DNA of 64,000 nucleotides from Lacinutrix sp. WUR7 (GTDB taxonomy: Bacteria > Bacteroidota > Bacteroidia > Flavobacteriales > Flavobacteriaceae), in assembly GCF_016864015.1 (NCBI RefSeq), contig NZ_CP045067.1, positions 3,792,001 to 3,856,000 on the forward strand, given 5' to 3'. Below are positions 36,102-45,154 of this stretch, piece after piece. The translations under genes were made by a program, and so were the position numbers. The notes under the pieces are model-generated. The model had not been told where the DNA came from. It ran no database searches and was given only the letters and a program-made list of their open reading frames with translations. Every line of letters starts with the position of its first letter. The first letter of the stretch is position 1.

Positions 36102-37617
36102 TATTTATTATAGAATTATCAATTAAGTTTAATAATTCATTTTTAACATCATTCGAATCTCTAGATGAATCATCCATTTTTATTCTTAAATCTCTTATTA
36201 AATCAATATAATTTGGAGAAGTGTTAGGTATTTCTTCGAGCCTAGTTATTAAATTTGTTATTACTGTTTTTGTATTAATCCTATTTATTATATTGGATTT
36301 ATATTTCTTAACTAGAGAATAAGCATCTTTATTAATAGGATACTTTTTTTTCTCTAAACTTTTTTCTGGTATTTCAAACACTTTTCTTAAAACTAAACTA
36401 ACCTTTTCTTTGTTTGTTTCGTTGCTCCAATATTGAAGTAAAGGATGGTTTAATAATTTTCCGAAATCAAAATTATAATCTTTATTTAGGTCATCAATTA
36501 GTTCAGGTATTCCTCTAACAATATATTCATATAAGTATGTGTCAAAATGGATTAGAGAATCTTTAGTTCCTGCCCTTTTGTACATTAAATTAATAAACTT
36601 ATTAAATAAAGCTATGTTGAATATTTGAAAATAATCATTATCTGGTTGTAATGAATTTTTCCATTCCTCCATTTCTATATATAGATCAGTTTTTTTGACT
36701 TTATCAGATATAGTATTTGGAATATAAGTTTGAAGTATGTTCTTTGGGGATAATGTATTGTATAAAAATGAAATAGCATTGAATGTTACAGATTCAAAGG
36801 GATTTCCAGGTCTATTTATTGTTCTACTTTTTATTTCATCATCAGAAGTCACATAGTTCATATTATCACCTAAGCGATCAAAAAAAGATGATAACCAAAA
36901 GTATAACTCTTCATTATTACCATCAATATCTAGGCTAGAAATTAACTCAAATATTTTTTTTGGAGACTTATGTATTTCAAAATAATCTCTAGGTTTTCCT
37001 TTTCTTTCAGATGGTAAATATTTTATAGATCTATTAGTTAATTGATCATTGATTAAATAATAAAAGTCAGAATTATTATAATTCAATAAATTATTTTTTA
37101 AAGCTTCAGATATTCTTATTGAATAGTAATTTGATAAGTAAGTTAAAAAAAAAGGAGTCTCTTTTTCTGAAAAAAATCTTGTTTTTTCAAGGAACCTTAT
37201 AATAGATAAAAGGTCACCGTAGGATACATTATTAGAATTTGTTGCTTGTGTTAAAGAATATAAATTATCTATTGAGCTTTCTAGTTTATCTTTGTAAATA
37301 ACACCCAATCCATTAATTATTTTTCTATTTAAAACTTTATTAGACGTATTATTTAATTCATTAAAGAATTGAACATTTTCTTTAGATAAATTACTATTAA
37401 TTTCACTCATTAAATATTCTTTAAAAGAATCAAGAGAGCTTTCTCTATATATAAAAGTAACTGTATTTATATATTCTCTTATATTGGCAGGAATAATAAT
37501 GTTCTCTTCTGAATCATCTTTAATAATAACGAAGTTGGCTTTATCTTTAACTACTTTAATAAAAGTATCTACAATATTTTTATCTTCGGAATAAATTGTT
37601 TTATTATTTGTTTTCAT
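36094..37617 (-). CDS. rdrA: RdrA C-terminal part (separate reading frame segment)
   Basis: A 507-residue, largely helical protein without an ATPase motif. It lies in the same frame as the upstream ATPase segment: that gene ends in TAA, then GGC, then this ATG. Together they would give ~830 residues, the size of intact RdrA. A WLSSFFDRLGDNMNYV segment and the C-terminal helices fit the scaffold half of RdrA, but I cannot confirm this by alignment. It overlaps rdrB by 8 bases. Either the product is a separate subunit of a naturally split RdrA, or the gene was broken by a nonsense mutation. Confidence 0.75.
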   Translation of the reverse strand: MKTNNKTIYSEDKNIVDTFIKVVKDKANFVIIKDDSEENIIIPANIREYINTVTFIYRESSLDSFKEYLMSEINSNLSKENVQFFNELNNTSNKVLNRKIINGLGVIYKDKLESSIDNLYSLTQATNSNNVSYGDLLSIIRFLEKTRFFSEKETPFFLTYLSNYYSIRISEALKNNLLNYNNSDFYYLINDQLTNRSIKYLPSERKGKPRDYFEIHKSPKKIFELISSLDIDGNNEELYFWLSSFFDRLGDNMNYVTSDDEIKSRTINRPGNPFESVTFNAISFLYNTLSPKNILQTYIPNTISDKVKKTDLYIEMEEWKNSLQPDNDYFQIFNIALFNKFINLMYKRAGTKDSLIHFDTYLYEYIVRGIPELIDDLNKDYNFDFGKLLNHPLLQYWSNETNKEKVSLVLRKVFEIPEKSLEKKKYPINKDAYSLVKKYKSNIINRINTKTVITNLITRLEEIPNTSPNYIDLIRDLRIKMDDSSRDSNDVKNELLNLIDNSIINNG

Positions 37618-37623
37618 GCCTTA
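37618..37623 (-). other. In-frame TAA splitting rdrA
   Basis: On the minus strand the codons read ATA AGC TAT TAA GGC ATG AAA ACA. The stop (37621-37623) and following Gly codon lie in the same frame as both rdrA halves, so a one-base change in the TAA would restore a continuous ~833-residue gene. Confidence 0.95.
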
Positions 37624-38598
37624 ATAGCTTATTATAACTTTAGTTGATTGGGTAGTTGATAAATCAGGTGTTTTTAACCTTCTTTCAATTGGAAATAGCT
37701 TAGTTAAATATTTATTTGATTTATTTGAAATAATTTCTGATAATTCTAAATCATTATTATTCTGTTTGTACTCAAAAAGTGTTTTATATTCTTTTATGAT
37801 TTCGTTATTAATAGAATCTTGTAATTGTTCCATTTTACAGGCAATTAAAATAATTACATTACTTTGAATTAAGAATTGGCGAATATCTTCTAACATTTCA
37901 TAAGCACCAGAAATGTTCAAATCAAAATCATCTATAGGAATTAATAAAAAACCTTTTTTATCTTTTGAATTATCAATTCCGTACATGCAAAGTAGATATT
38001 CATCTACTAATTTTTTAAAATTCTCTTTCAAGTTTGTACCGAAAGCTAAATCACTTAAAGCTTCAATAGCTTCTTTTTCGTAAACATCAGACTTTCCGTT
38101 ATGAACTACTTTAAGGTTGTTAAATACCTTTTGAAACTGTTTTATTAAATCTCGTTTACGGTCATTTTTAATAGTATTTTCTTTCTTTAATTTCTTCTGA
38201 AACTTAGAAAACATTTTAGATATGATAATTTCAAAAAGTTTATCTTCATTTCTAAATAAAGAAGGATCAATAATGTCTAAAGATTTTATTTTAGCTTTTT
38301 CAAGATTAGGAGTGGCTCTCCAAAAATCATCATCAGATTTCTTGTTTTTTAAAGCATCTGCAAAAGAAATCATAGAAGAACTTTTACCTGTACCACGTTC
38401 TCCTGTAAAAGCGATTACATTATTGTAATCATCATTACTAATACTTTTATTACTAGCAACTGTATTTGCTTGTAAAATGATCTCTTCTACATTTTTTGTA
38501 GCTTGTGTATATACTTCTTTAAAAATAGAGTCTTTAAATTCCTTAGTTTTCTCAATTTTAATTTTATATTCTTCTCCTATATTAATTTCTAATGCCAT
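37621..38598 (-). CDS. rdrA: RdrA N-terminal ATPase part, ended by an in-frame TAA
   Basis: A 325-residue P-loop ATPase. Walker A is TGERGTGKSS (65-74), Walker B is LLIPIDDFD (218-226) and a sensor-like strand is NVIILIACK (247-255). The last conserved part is TKLFPIERRLKTPDL (about 303-317). RdrA of RADAR is a single ~850-900 residue AAA+ protein forming a heptameric ring that assists RdrB. Here the ORF ends with TAT TAA GGC ATG and continues in frame. It starts 43 bases after hsdS. Confidence 0.83.
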   Translation of the reverse strand: MALEINIGEEYKIKIEKTKEFKDSIFKEVYTQATKNVEEIILQANTVASNKSISNDDYNNVIAFTGERGTGKSSSMISFADALKNKKSDDDFWRATPNLEKAKIKSLDIIDPSLFRNEDKLFEIIISKMFSKFQKKLKKENTIKNDRKRDLIKQFQKVFNNLKVVHNGKSDVYEKEAIEALSDLAFGTNLKENFKKLVDEYLLCMYGIDNSKDKKGFLLIPIDDFDLNISGAYEMLEDIRQFLIQSNVIILIACKMEQLQDSINNEIIKEYKTLFEYKQNNNDLELSEIISNKSNKYLTKLFPIERRLKTPDLSTTQSTKVIISY

Positions 38599-38641
38599 TT
38601 TTTTTCTTTTTTATTTCAATTTTCAATACTGATAAAAGTGT

Positions 38642-39841
38642 TTACAACTCTCCTTTAAAAGCCTGATCTAACAAACTGCTTTTTAAAGCTTTTAAATGTG
38701 TTAATTTTTCCGTTTGAGTTTTTACTAAATTATTTGAAACATCGAAAATTGTTTTAATTCTACAAACAATTTCAGATTGCTCTTTTATGGATAAAACAGG
38801 AATTTCAATGCTTAATAAATCTTTATCTGAAATTGCTGGATATTGTGCTCCTTTTATAAAAGGTTGAATGTATTCTTGAACTTTTTCTGAAATTAAAAAG
38901 TAAAACAAATACTCATTATTCAATAATTCATTATTAGTTCTTAAAAGGCAAAAACCTGTTGAAGCAATAGGATTATTATATTCTGCTGAAACAATTGCAA
39001 TATTTTTTAAATTAGGTCTTGTTGTAGCAAAAACAATATCACCTTTTTCAACAACTTTTCTTGCTCTACTTGGGGCATCATTACCTTTAAGTATTTTAGG
39101 ACTTTTAATCTGAAAAATAGTTCTATCAACTGAAGTAATATCTATGTAAGTAAACTCATTATTTGAATATTCTGCTTTTGGACTTAATGTTTTTGTTTTT
39201 AATACTAAGTCTTTTATTGGTTTTGATTTCTTATTTGAATTCCCAAAATCCTCATCCAACACAGAACCCATTAAAGCCTGCGTATGCAAAATATTTTCTT
39301 CTAGTAAACTAATAGCCTGGTCTATTTTGGCAAACAAACCATCTAATTTTGTAACAATGCGTTGTTGTTCTGGTAATGGTGGAAGTGGGATAGGGATCTG
39401 TTTCAATTCTTTTACAGAGACAATGTTTTTTATTGCAGCACCAATCGATTCTAATTCACCTTGAAGAACATAATTCTCAAACCAAAATTTAAAATATGGT
39501 GTTGTAATAATATCATTATTTAAAGAAATTTTCAACAAAGCCTGATTAATTATTCCTTGTTCAATATTTTGAGGGGCAACTGCTATTTTTCCAATAGTTC
39601 CTGAACAAGAAATAATTATGTCCCCTGATTTAACTTCGAATCCTTTTAATTCTTCAAACTTGTCTTTGTTGACATAATAATGACCTAAACTAAAATCATC
39701 TTTAATAGCATTCTTTTGTTCGTATACTTTATAGCCTTTTTCTACAAAGAAAGACTTCTTTAAAGCACTGCCAAAAGGACCTCTTTTAATACTTGTCTTT
39801 CCCTTCTTTACAATTTCGGGTAAAAATGCAAATTTATCCAT
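38642..39841 (-). CDS. hsdS: Type I restriction-modification specificity subunit HsdS
   Basis: A 399-residue specificity subunit with two target-recognition domains (about 1-150 and 205-345), each followed by a conserved helix: PLPPLPEQQRIVTKLDGLFA (151-170) and a second IPVLSIKEQSEIVCRI with final LKSSLLDQAFKGEL. It selects the bipartite DNA site for both modification and restriction. It overlaps hsdM by 8 bases. RADAR begins 43 bases downstream on the same strand. Confidence 0.95.
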   Translation of the reverse strand: MDKFAFLPEIVKKGKTSIKRGPFGSALKKSFFVEKGYKVYEQKNAIKDDFSLGHYYVNKDKFEELKGFEVKSGDIIISCSGTIGKIAVAPQNIEQGIINQALLKISLNNDIITTPYFKFWFENYVLQGELESIGAAIKNIVSVKELKQIPIPLPPLPEQQRIVTKLDGLFAKIDQAISLLEENILHTQALMGSVLDEDFGNSNKKSKPIKDLVLKTKTLSPKAEYSNNEFTYIDITSVDRTIFQIKSPKILKGNDAPSRARKVVEKGDIVFATTRPNLKNIAIVSAEYNNPIASTGFCLLRTNNELLNNEYLFYFLISEKVQEYIQPFIKGAQYPAISDKDLLSIEIPVLSIKEQSEIVCRIKTIFDVSNNLVKTQTEKLTHLKALKSSLLDQAFKGEL

Positions 39842-41333
39842 TAATCAAGCTTTCAATTTGGTTCATTAATGTATTTATTTGGCTATCGTTTTGCTTAATG
39901 GCAGTTAAAAGATCTTTTGGGCTTTGGTGTATTACTTCAACTACTTTGTGCGGGTTTTTTGCGCTAAGGTCGTAGTCTTTTATGTCGGCTACATTAACTG
40001 TCCAATTATGGCAGTCTTTACCTGTTTTAGCATTGGTAGCATTTCTTTCTTTTGGGTTATGAAATAAGTGTACAAACTCTTTTATGTGTTCGTAAGAAAT
40101 TGGTTTGTTTTTAGTTAGCGTATGAGGTGGAGTAACATCATAATACCAAATATTGTTGGTAGCACCTTTTCTGTCAAAATAAATAATATTGGTTTTTACA
40201 CCACTATAAGGTAAAAACACACCACTAGGCAAACTAACAATAGTATGTACATTATAGTTTTCTAACAAGGTTTGTTTTACTTTGGTAAACGCATTGTTAG
40301 TTTGAAACAAAACACCTTCTGGTACTACAATAGAAGCTCTTCCTTCTAGTTTTAGCATTTTCATAAAATGCTGCATAAACAAGATTTCTGTTGCGTTACT
40401 TTCTACAGGAAAGTTTTGTTGTATTTGCTTTTTTTCCTTACCTCCAAATGGTGGGTTTGCTAAAATAACATCGTGTCTATCTTTTTCTTGGTAATCGCGT
40501 ATGTTTTGGGTTAGCGTATTGCCTTTAAAAACATTCGGGCTTTCTATTCCATGTAGAATCATGTTCATCATGCCCATTACATACCCCAAACTTGTTTTTT
40601 CTTGCCCGAAAAAAGTATCGTTTTGTATGGTTTCCCAATCTTTAGCAGATAGTTTTTCTTTTTTACCATCTTGGGTTAAAAAATCGAACGCTTCCACTAA
40701 AAAACCACCAGAACCAACTGCACCATCATATATGGTATCACCTACTTTAATATCGGTAGTTTCTACCATGGCTTTTATAATGGCTCTTGGTGTGTAAAAT
40801 TCACCCGAGTTTCCTCCATCAGTTCCCATACTTTTTAATAGGTTTTCATATACTTGAGAAAGCTCAAAAAGTTCATCGCTACTCTGAAAATCTAAAGCAT
40901 CTATAATATCTAAAACCTCACGTAATGTATGTCCGCTCGCAATTCTATTGTCTAAATATTCAAAGATTGCACCTATTTTGTAAGTTAAACTTTTAGGATC
41001 GTTGGTAGTGCTTTTAAAGGCTTTTAAATATGGAAATAGTGTGTTGTTTACAAAGTCTATTAAATCGTCACCTGTTAAGGCACGTTTTACATCGAGTTTG
41101 TTGTTTTCATCTTTTGGACATGCCCATTGTTGCCAGCGTAAATCTTTACGTAAAACATGTGTGTAGTCTGTGCCTTCTAAAAAGGCTTCGTCTGCTTTAT
41201 TGTCTTCGTAATCGTTTAAGAATTTAAGAAACAGAATCCATGATATTTGCTCTGTGTAGTGCATTGCACCAGAAATACCATCGTCGCGTCTAAGGATGTC
41301 TGTAATTCTGTCTATGTTGTTTTGTATGCTCAT
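39834..41333 (-). CDS. hsdM: Type I restriction-modification methyltransferase HsdM
   Basis: A 499-residue N6-adenine methyltransferase. The N-terminal HsdM helical domain (INNIDRITDILRRDDGISG-like start; TEQISWILFLKFL) leads to GEFYTPRAII and the SAM motif DGAVGSGGFLVEA (near 205), where the more usual PACGTGGF is altered. The catalytic NPPFGGKEKK lies near 292. With HsdS it methylates host DNA. Its start abuts the PD-(D/E)XK gene. Confidence 0.95.
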   Translation of the reverse strand: MSIQNNIDRITDILRRDDGISGAMHYTEQISWILFLKFLNDYEDNKADEAFLEGTDYTHVLRKDLRWQQWACPKDENNKLDVKRALTGDDLIDFVNNTLFPYLKAFKSTTNDPKSLTYKIGAIFEYLDNRIASGHTLREVLDIIDALDFQSSDELFELSQVYENLLKSMGTDGGNSGEFYTPRAIIKAMVETTDIKVGDTIYDGAVGSGGFLVEAFDFLTQDGKKEKLSAKDWETIQNDTFFGQEKTSLGYVMGMMNMILHGIESPNVFKGNTLTQNIRDYQEKDRHDVILANPPFGGKEKKQIQQNFPVESNATEILFMQHFMKMLKLEGRASIVVPEGVLFQTNNAFTKVKQTLLENYNVHTIVSLPSGVFLPYSGVKTNIIYFDRKGATNNIWYYDVTPPHTLTKNKPISYEHIKEFVHLFHNPKERNATNAKTGKDCHNWTVNVADIKDYDLSAKNPHKVVEVIHQSPKDLLTAIKQNDSQINTLMNQIESLING

Positions 41334-42587
41334 TTAGTTTTCTTTCAATTCTCGGATACCTTCCCATTTTAAAATTGTATTTATGTATCCAGTGACTTCT
41401 TTCCATAGGTTACTTACAATTTGTTTTCTTTTTTCAGGATTGGCTAATGCCAATGTTGTTTCATTATTAAATGTTTCAAAATCGATATTTTGTTTAGGGA
41501 ATTTCCAATGAATCCAAGGTGAATCTTTATCACCGAAAAAGTCATTAGAAATATTCTTTTTTAAAAAATCTGAAAAATCTGTTTTTTTAATTTCCCATTT
41601 CTTTTTGTCTAAGTTCAAATAGTTAATGAGTAAACCATAATCTAAACGATCTTCTCCTCGTTCAATCATAAAACAAATCTCTTCATCTTTAAAATTAAAA
41701 AGTTTTAACATTAAACCATATTCAAAATCTTTGTTTCTACTAGAATGAATTACACCATTTAGAAATTTATCATTAAATAAAAATTCTTCAACGATAGGAT
41801 AAGGTTTTAATTCATTTGGAATTTGAGTAAATAACTCGTTCCAAAAATCCATTTCTGTATGCCATTTCATATGTATCCAATTATCTGCCAAAAATTGTGC
41901 TTGCTTCATATAATCAGCATGACCTAAAAGATTTAATAATTCTTTACGTTCTTTTACCTCATTACTCATAGTAAGATGATTTAATAGTTGTTGGTATTGC
42001 ACAATGGTTTCCCTGATTACAGGTTGTGTGGCACATTCTTTTAAACATAAAGACAACCATGGATTTATAAATTTCTTATATGATTTACTATAAAGCTTAT
42101 TTTCAATAATTTCTAATGGTAAGTTCTCAATACTTTGAAATGATGGTGGTTTACCATCGAGACTTAAATAAACTATATAAATATCTTTTATCCTACTATT
42201 AGAAACTATTTTATAATACCTAGATAATTGTTTTGGTTGGTCTCCAGCGTAGATTTTATTTTCAATAATAATTGCTTGCGATGAATTTTGGATTAGCAAA
42301 TCAATATTATCCTTTTCACAATGTACCTCTATATTATCTAGATTAAATTTAATGTTTAGTTGATTTATAAATAACTCTAAAAACGCATTTTTTTTATTAT
42401 GAGTTCCTAATGGAGATAATAATTCAAATAAAAATTGAGAATGTAAGCTTACCTCTTCATGTCCTGCACGAATAATTCTAAAAATATTGAAATCATGCTT
42501 AGACTTTTCATTTTTATGTTTGTTTGAAATAATTCTTAGATCTTTAAGAAACATCTCTAGGTCACTATGTTTTATTATTTGCTTCAT
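41334..42587 (-). CDS. PD-(D/E)XK nuclease family protein inserted between hsdR and hsdM
   Basis: A 417-residue protein with a PD-(D/E)XK core at about residues 85-140: CEKDNIDLLIQNSSQAIIIE, then NKIYAGDQPKQLSRYYK, giving I-D-L and E-N-K. An N-terminal HEEVSLHSQFLFELLSPLG motif is typical of this PDDEXK_4-type family. The remainder is an unassigned helical and beta-rich region. It abuts hsdR and hsdM with no spacing, so it must be co-expressed with the type I system. It shares the core with the gene at 28002-29165. Its role (extra nuclease, immunity, or separate system) is unknown. Confidence 0.85.
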   Translation of the reverse strand: MKQIIKHSDLEMFLKDLRIISNKHKNEKSKHDFNIFRIIRAGHEEVSLHSQFLFELLSPLGTHNKKNAFLELFINQLNIKFNLDNIEVHCEKDNIDLLIQNSSQAIIIENKIYAGDQPKQLSRYYKIVSNSRIKDIYIVYLSLDGKPPSFQSIENLPLEIIENKLYSKSYKKFINPWLSLCLKECATQPVIRETIVQYQQLLNHLTMSNEVKERKELLNLLGHADYMKQAQFLADNWIHMKWHTEMDFWNELFTQIPNELKPYPIVEEFLFNDKFLNGVIHSSRNKDFEYGLMLKLFNFKDEEICFMIERGEDRLDYGLLINYLNLDKKKWEIKKTDFSDFLKKNISNDFFGDKDSPWIHWKFPKQNIDFETFNNETTLALANPEKRKQIVSNLWKEVTGYINTILKWEGIRELKEN

Positions 42588-44894
42588 TTATCCAGCTCTA
42601 TAAATATTTTCTTGCAATTTGTAATAAGCTCCTAAAAGTGTTTTCATATCTCCGAAAGCAGTTTTAGCATCTTTAGTAGTGCCTAATTTTAGTTTTACCA
42701 AATCCCCTAATTTATCACGTTGTAATTCTTCAATACCATACTCTTCATAATGATTTAATATAAAGGCTAAAAAGTCTTTAGCTTCCAAGTTTTTATAGAC
42801 CTCAAAAAATTCTGGTTCATCTTTCACAAATTTTACACGCTGTTTACGTGTCATTAAATTAGAATTGAAAGATATGTGAGAGAGTACATCAAAAATATCA
42901 CAGTCTGGTGTGGCTATCATATTTCTTAGGTCGTTTAATTGTTCGTTATCGAAACCTAAATCGCCTAGTTTTATTAATAAATCTGCTCGTGTATCTGGAT
43001 TAGACCATATTTTACGCAAATGCGTTTCGTCTTTATAAATAGTAGGCAACTCCCCAATTAGCTTTTCTAAAAACTCACGAGCCGTTAATGGTTTTCCATT
43101 TTCGTCTATATAACGTGTATCAATATCTGTAACTTTTAATTGTCTTCCATTAGAGAGTTCTATAATTAATTTTTCTTTTCGTTCGTAAGGTTCTCCTGGT
43201 TCATTAACTTTTGGTTTACGTGGAGGTTTTGGTGTTGGTTCTCCTCCTGTTCCTTCGCCTTCTGGCTCTTCAGGTTCGCCATCCCAAGCTGCATCGTAAA
43301 ACAAGTTGGTAGCTCCTACAAAATCTATAATAGTAAAAAAATCTTTACCATCAAACACACGCGTACCACGACCAATAATTTGTTTAAACTCAACCATAGA
43401 TCCAATGGGTGCGGTTAATACAATATTGCGCACATTTCTTGCATCAACTCCAGTGGTTAGCATCTTTGAAGAGGTTAAAATCACAGGAATATCTTTATCA
43501 TTATCCTGAAAAGCTTCTAGTAATTCTCTACCATGTTTTCCTTCGTCACTAGTTACACGTACACAGTAATTAATATCTGTAACTGTTTTGTGCTTGTTTA
43601 TGTAATCTCTTAAATCGAGAGCGTGATCTTGGTTAGCACAAAACACAATGGTCTTATCCATTTTGCCAATCTCTTTCAAAATAGTTTGCGCAACCAACTC
43701 AATACGTTGTTTTACAGTAATGCTATTATTAAAATCTTTAAGTTCGTAACGATCTTTTTTTACTTCACCTTGAATAATTTTGCTATCGTTGGTATGAATG
43801 TATTCGTCTATATTGGTTGTAACGCGTTTTACTTTATATGGTGTTAAAAACCCATCCTGAATCCCATCTTTTAGAGAATACTCATAAATAGGTTGGCCGA
43901 AATATTTGTAGGTATCTACGTTATCGTCTCGTTTTGGAGTAGCTGTTAAACCTAAATGTACTGCTGGGCTAAAATGATCTAATATAGCTCGCCAAGATCC
44001 TTCTTCATTAGCTGAACCTCTGTGGCATTCATCAATTACAATTAAATCGAAAAAATCACTTGGATATTCTTTGTAAAAACCACCAATATCTTCTCGTTCT
44101 GCAATAGCTTGATAAATAGCAAAAAAGATAAAAGCATTTGTTGGCACTACGCCATTACGTTTTTTAACTTCTTCTCCATCAATTTTAATAACATCCTTTT
44201 CGTAAGGATTAAATGTATTGATGGCTTGATCTGCCAGCACGTTTCTATCTGCTAAAAATAACACACGAGGTCTTCTGTTTTCTCCTTCTATATTCCATTT
44301 GGCTTGCAATAACTTATGTACTATTTGAAAAGAAATAAAGGTTTTACCAGTTCCGGTTGCTAAAGTTAAAAGAATACGTTTTTGTCCATCAGCAATACTT
44401 TCCATTGTTTTACTTACTGCAATTTCTTGGTAATAACGTGGTCCAAAGTTTCCTGTAAGTAAAAAAGGAATATTATGTAATTGTTCTTTTAATTCATTTT
44501 TTACTCCAAAAAGTCTGTTGTATAATTCTTGAGGTGTTGGAAAATTATCCACGTAGCCTCCTTTTCCTATTCTTCTATCAAACTCATAAATTTGCTTACC
44601 ATTTGTAGCGTAAACAAAGTTTATTTTTAATTTTTCGGCATACTCTAATGCTTGTTGTAATCCTTTTGTTGGATGATCTCCTAACTTTTTGGCTTCAACA
44701 ATAGCTAAATTAGTATTGTTATATTTTAATAGATAATCCAGGAACAAACGCTTACCTCGCTTGTTTCCTAATAATTTTCTTCCATCCGTAAAATAATATT
44801 CTCTAACAATATGAATAGCATCCCATTGACTATCAGATAGTTTAGGATCTATAAAATTTGCTCTAGTATCAGACTCTGATATGTGTTTTGCCAT
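42588..44894 (-). CDS. hsdR: Type I restriction endonuclease HsdR (EcoEI-like)
   Basis: A 768-residue motor-nuclease. The N-terminal HsdR nuclease core (D in LFLDYLLKYNN, E-x-K in LAIVEAKKLGD, residues 45-75) precedes the SF2 helicase: Walker A LATGTGKTFISF (near 178), DECH (IDECHRGS near 290), LGLTATPKR, and motif VI QIIGRGTRVFDG (near 505). A Gly/Pro-rich linker (EEPEGEGTGGEPTPKPPRKP) leads to the EcoEI_R_C-type domain. It translocates and cuts unmodified DNA. It is the first gene of the 18.4-kb minus-strand defence array. Confidence 0.95.
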   Translation of the reverse strand: MAKHISESDTRANFIDPKLSDSQWDAIHIVREYYFTDGRKLLGNKRGKRLFLDYLLKYNNTNLAIVEAKKLGDHPTKGLQQALEYAEKLKINFVYATNGKQIYEFDRRIGKGGYVDNFPTPQELYNRLFGVKNELKEQLHNIPFLLTGNFGPRYYQEIAVSKTMESIADGQKRILLTLATGTGKTFISFQIVHKLLQAKWNIEGENRRPRVLFLADRNVLADQAINTFNPYEKDVIKIDGEEVKKRNGVVPTNAFIFFAIYQAIAEREDIGGFYKEYPSDFFDLIVIDECHRGSANEEGSWRAILDHFSPAVHLGLTATPKRDDNVDTYKYFGQPIYEYSLKDGIQDGFLTPYKVKRVTTNIDEYIHTNDSKIIQGEVKKDRYELKDFNNSITVKQRIELVAQTILKEIGKMDKTIVFCANQDHALDLRDYINKHKTVTDINYCVRVTSDEGKHGRELLEAFQDNDKDIPVILTSSKMLTTGVDARNVRNIVLTAPIGSMVEFKQIIGRGTRVFDGKDFFTIIDFVGATNLFYDAAWDGEPEEPEGEGTGGEPTPKPPRKPKVNEPGEPYERKEKLIIELSNGRQLKVTDIDTRYIDENGKPLTAREFLEKLIGELPTIYKDETHLRKIWSNPDTRADLLIKLGDLGFDNEQLNDLRNMIATPDCDIFDVLSHISFNSNLMTRKQRVKFVKDEPEFFEVYKNLEAKDFLAFILNHYEEYGIEELQRDKLGDLVKLKLGTTKDAKTAFGDMKTLLGAYYKLQENIYRAG

Positions 44895-45040
44895 TGATTT
44901 GATTTAAACTTAAAACAATCAGCTATTAAAATTCTTAAGGAGATTCCAATATATAACCTTTTTAAAAAATAAGGAGGTAATACATCGAAAAAACAAATTT
45001 TATCAGCCTAACAAACCTACCCCCATTCCCACACAAATCC

Positions 45041-45056
45041 TTACGGATACCCGTAA
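45041..45056. promoter_or_regulatory. Inverted repeat TTACGG-ATAC-CCGTAA
   Basis: A perfect 6-bp dyad 21 bases before the TGATCTAGATCA site upstream of the Hsp20 gene. The core ACGGATACC recurs at 53087-53095. It could be a regulator site or the end of the hsdR-side spacer; the binding protein is unknown. Confidence 0.45.
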
Positions 45057-45076
45057 ACAAAATTATTTCACTACTC

Positions 45077-45088
45077 TGATCTAGATCA
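45077..45088. promoter_or_regulatory. TGAY-N4-RTCA dyad (CRP/FNR type) upstream of Hsp20
   Basis: TGATCTAGATCA is a perfect 12-base palindrome, 66 bases before the Hsp20 ATG. It matches the half-sites of FNR boxes (TTGAT-N4-ATCAA) except at the outer bases. Confidence 0.65.
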
Positions 45089-45154
45089 TTTGTTAAGTAA
45101 CACATTGATTTTAAATTAGCTACTCATTAATTGTTTAACTTAAATCTAAAAATT

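Noticed and set aside
45131-45154. Extended N-terminus of the Hsp20 protein from a TTG codon
   Set aside because: The ATG at 45155 is well placed and the extension is not part of the family.
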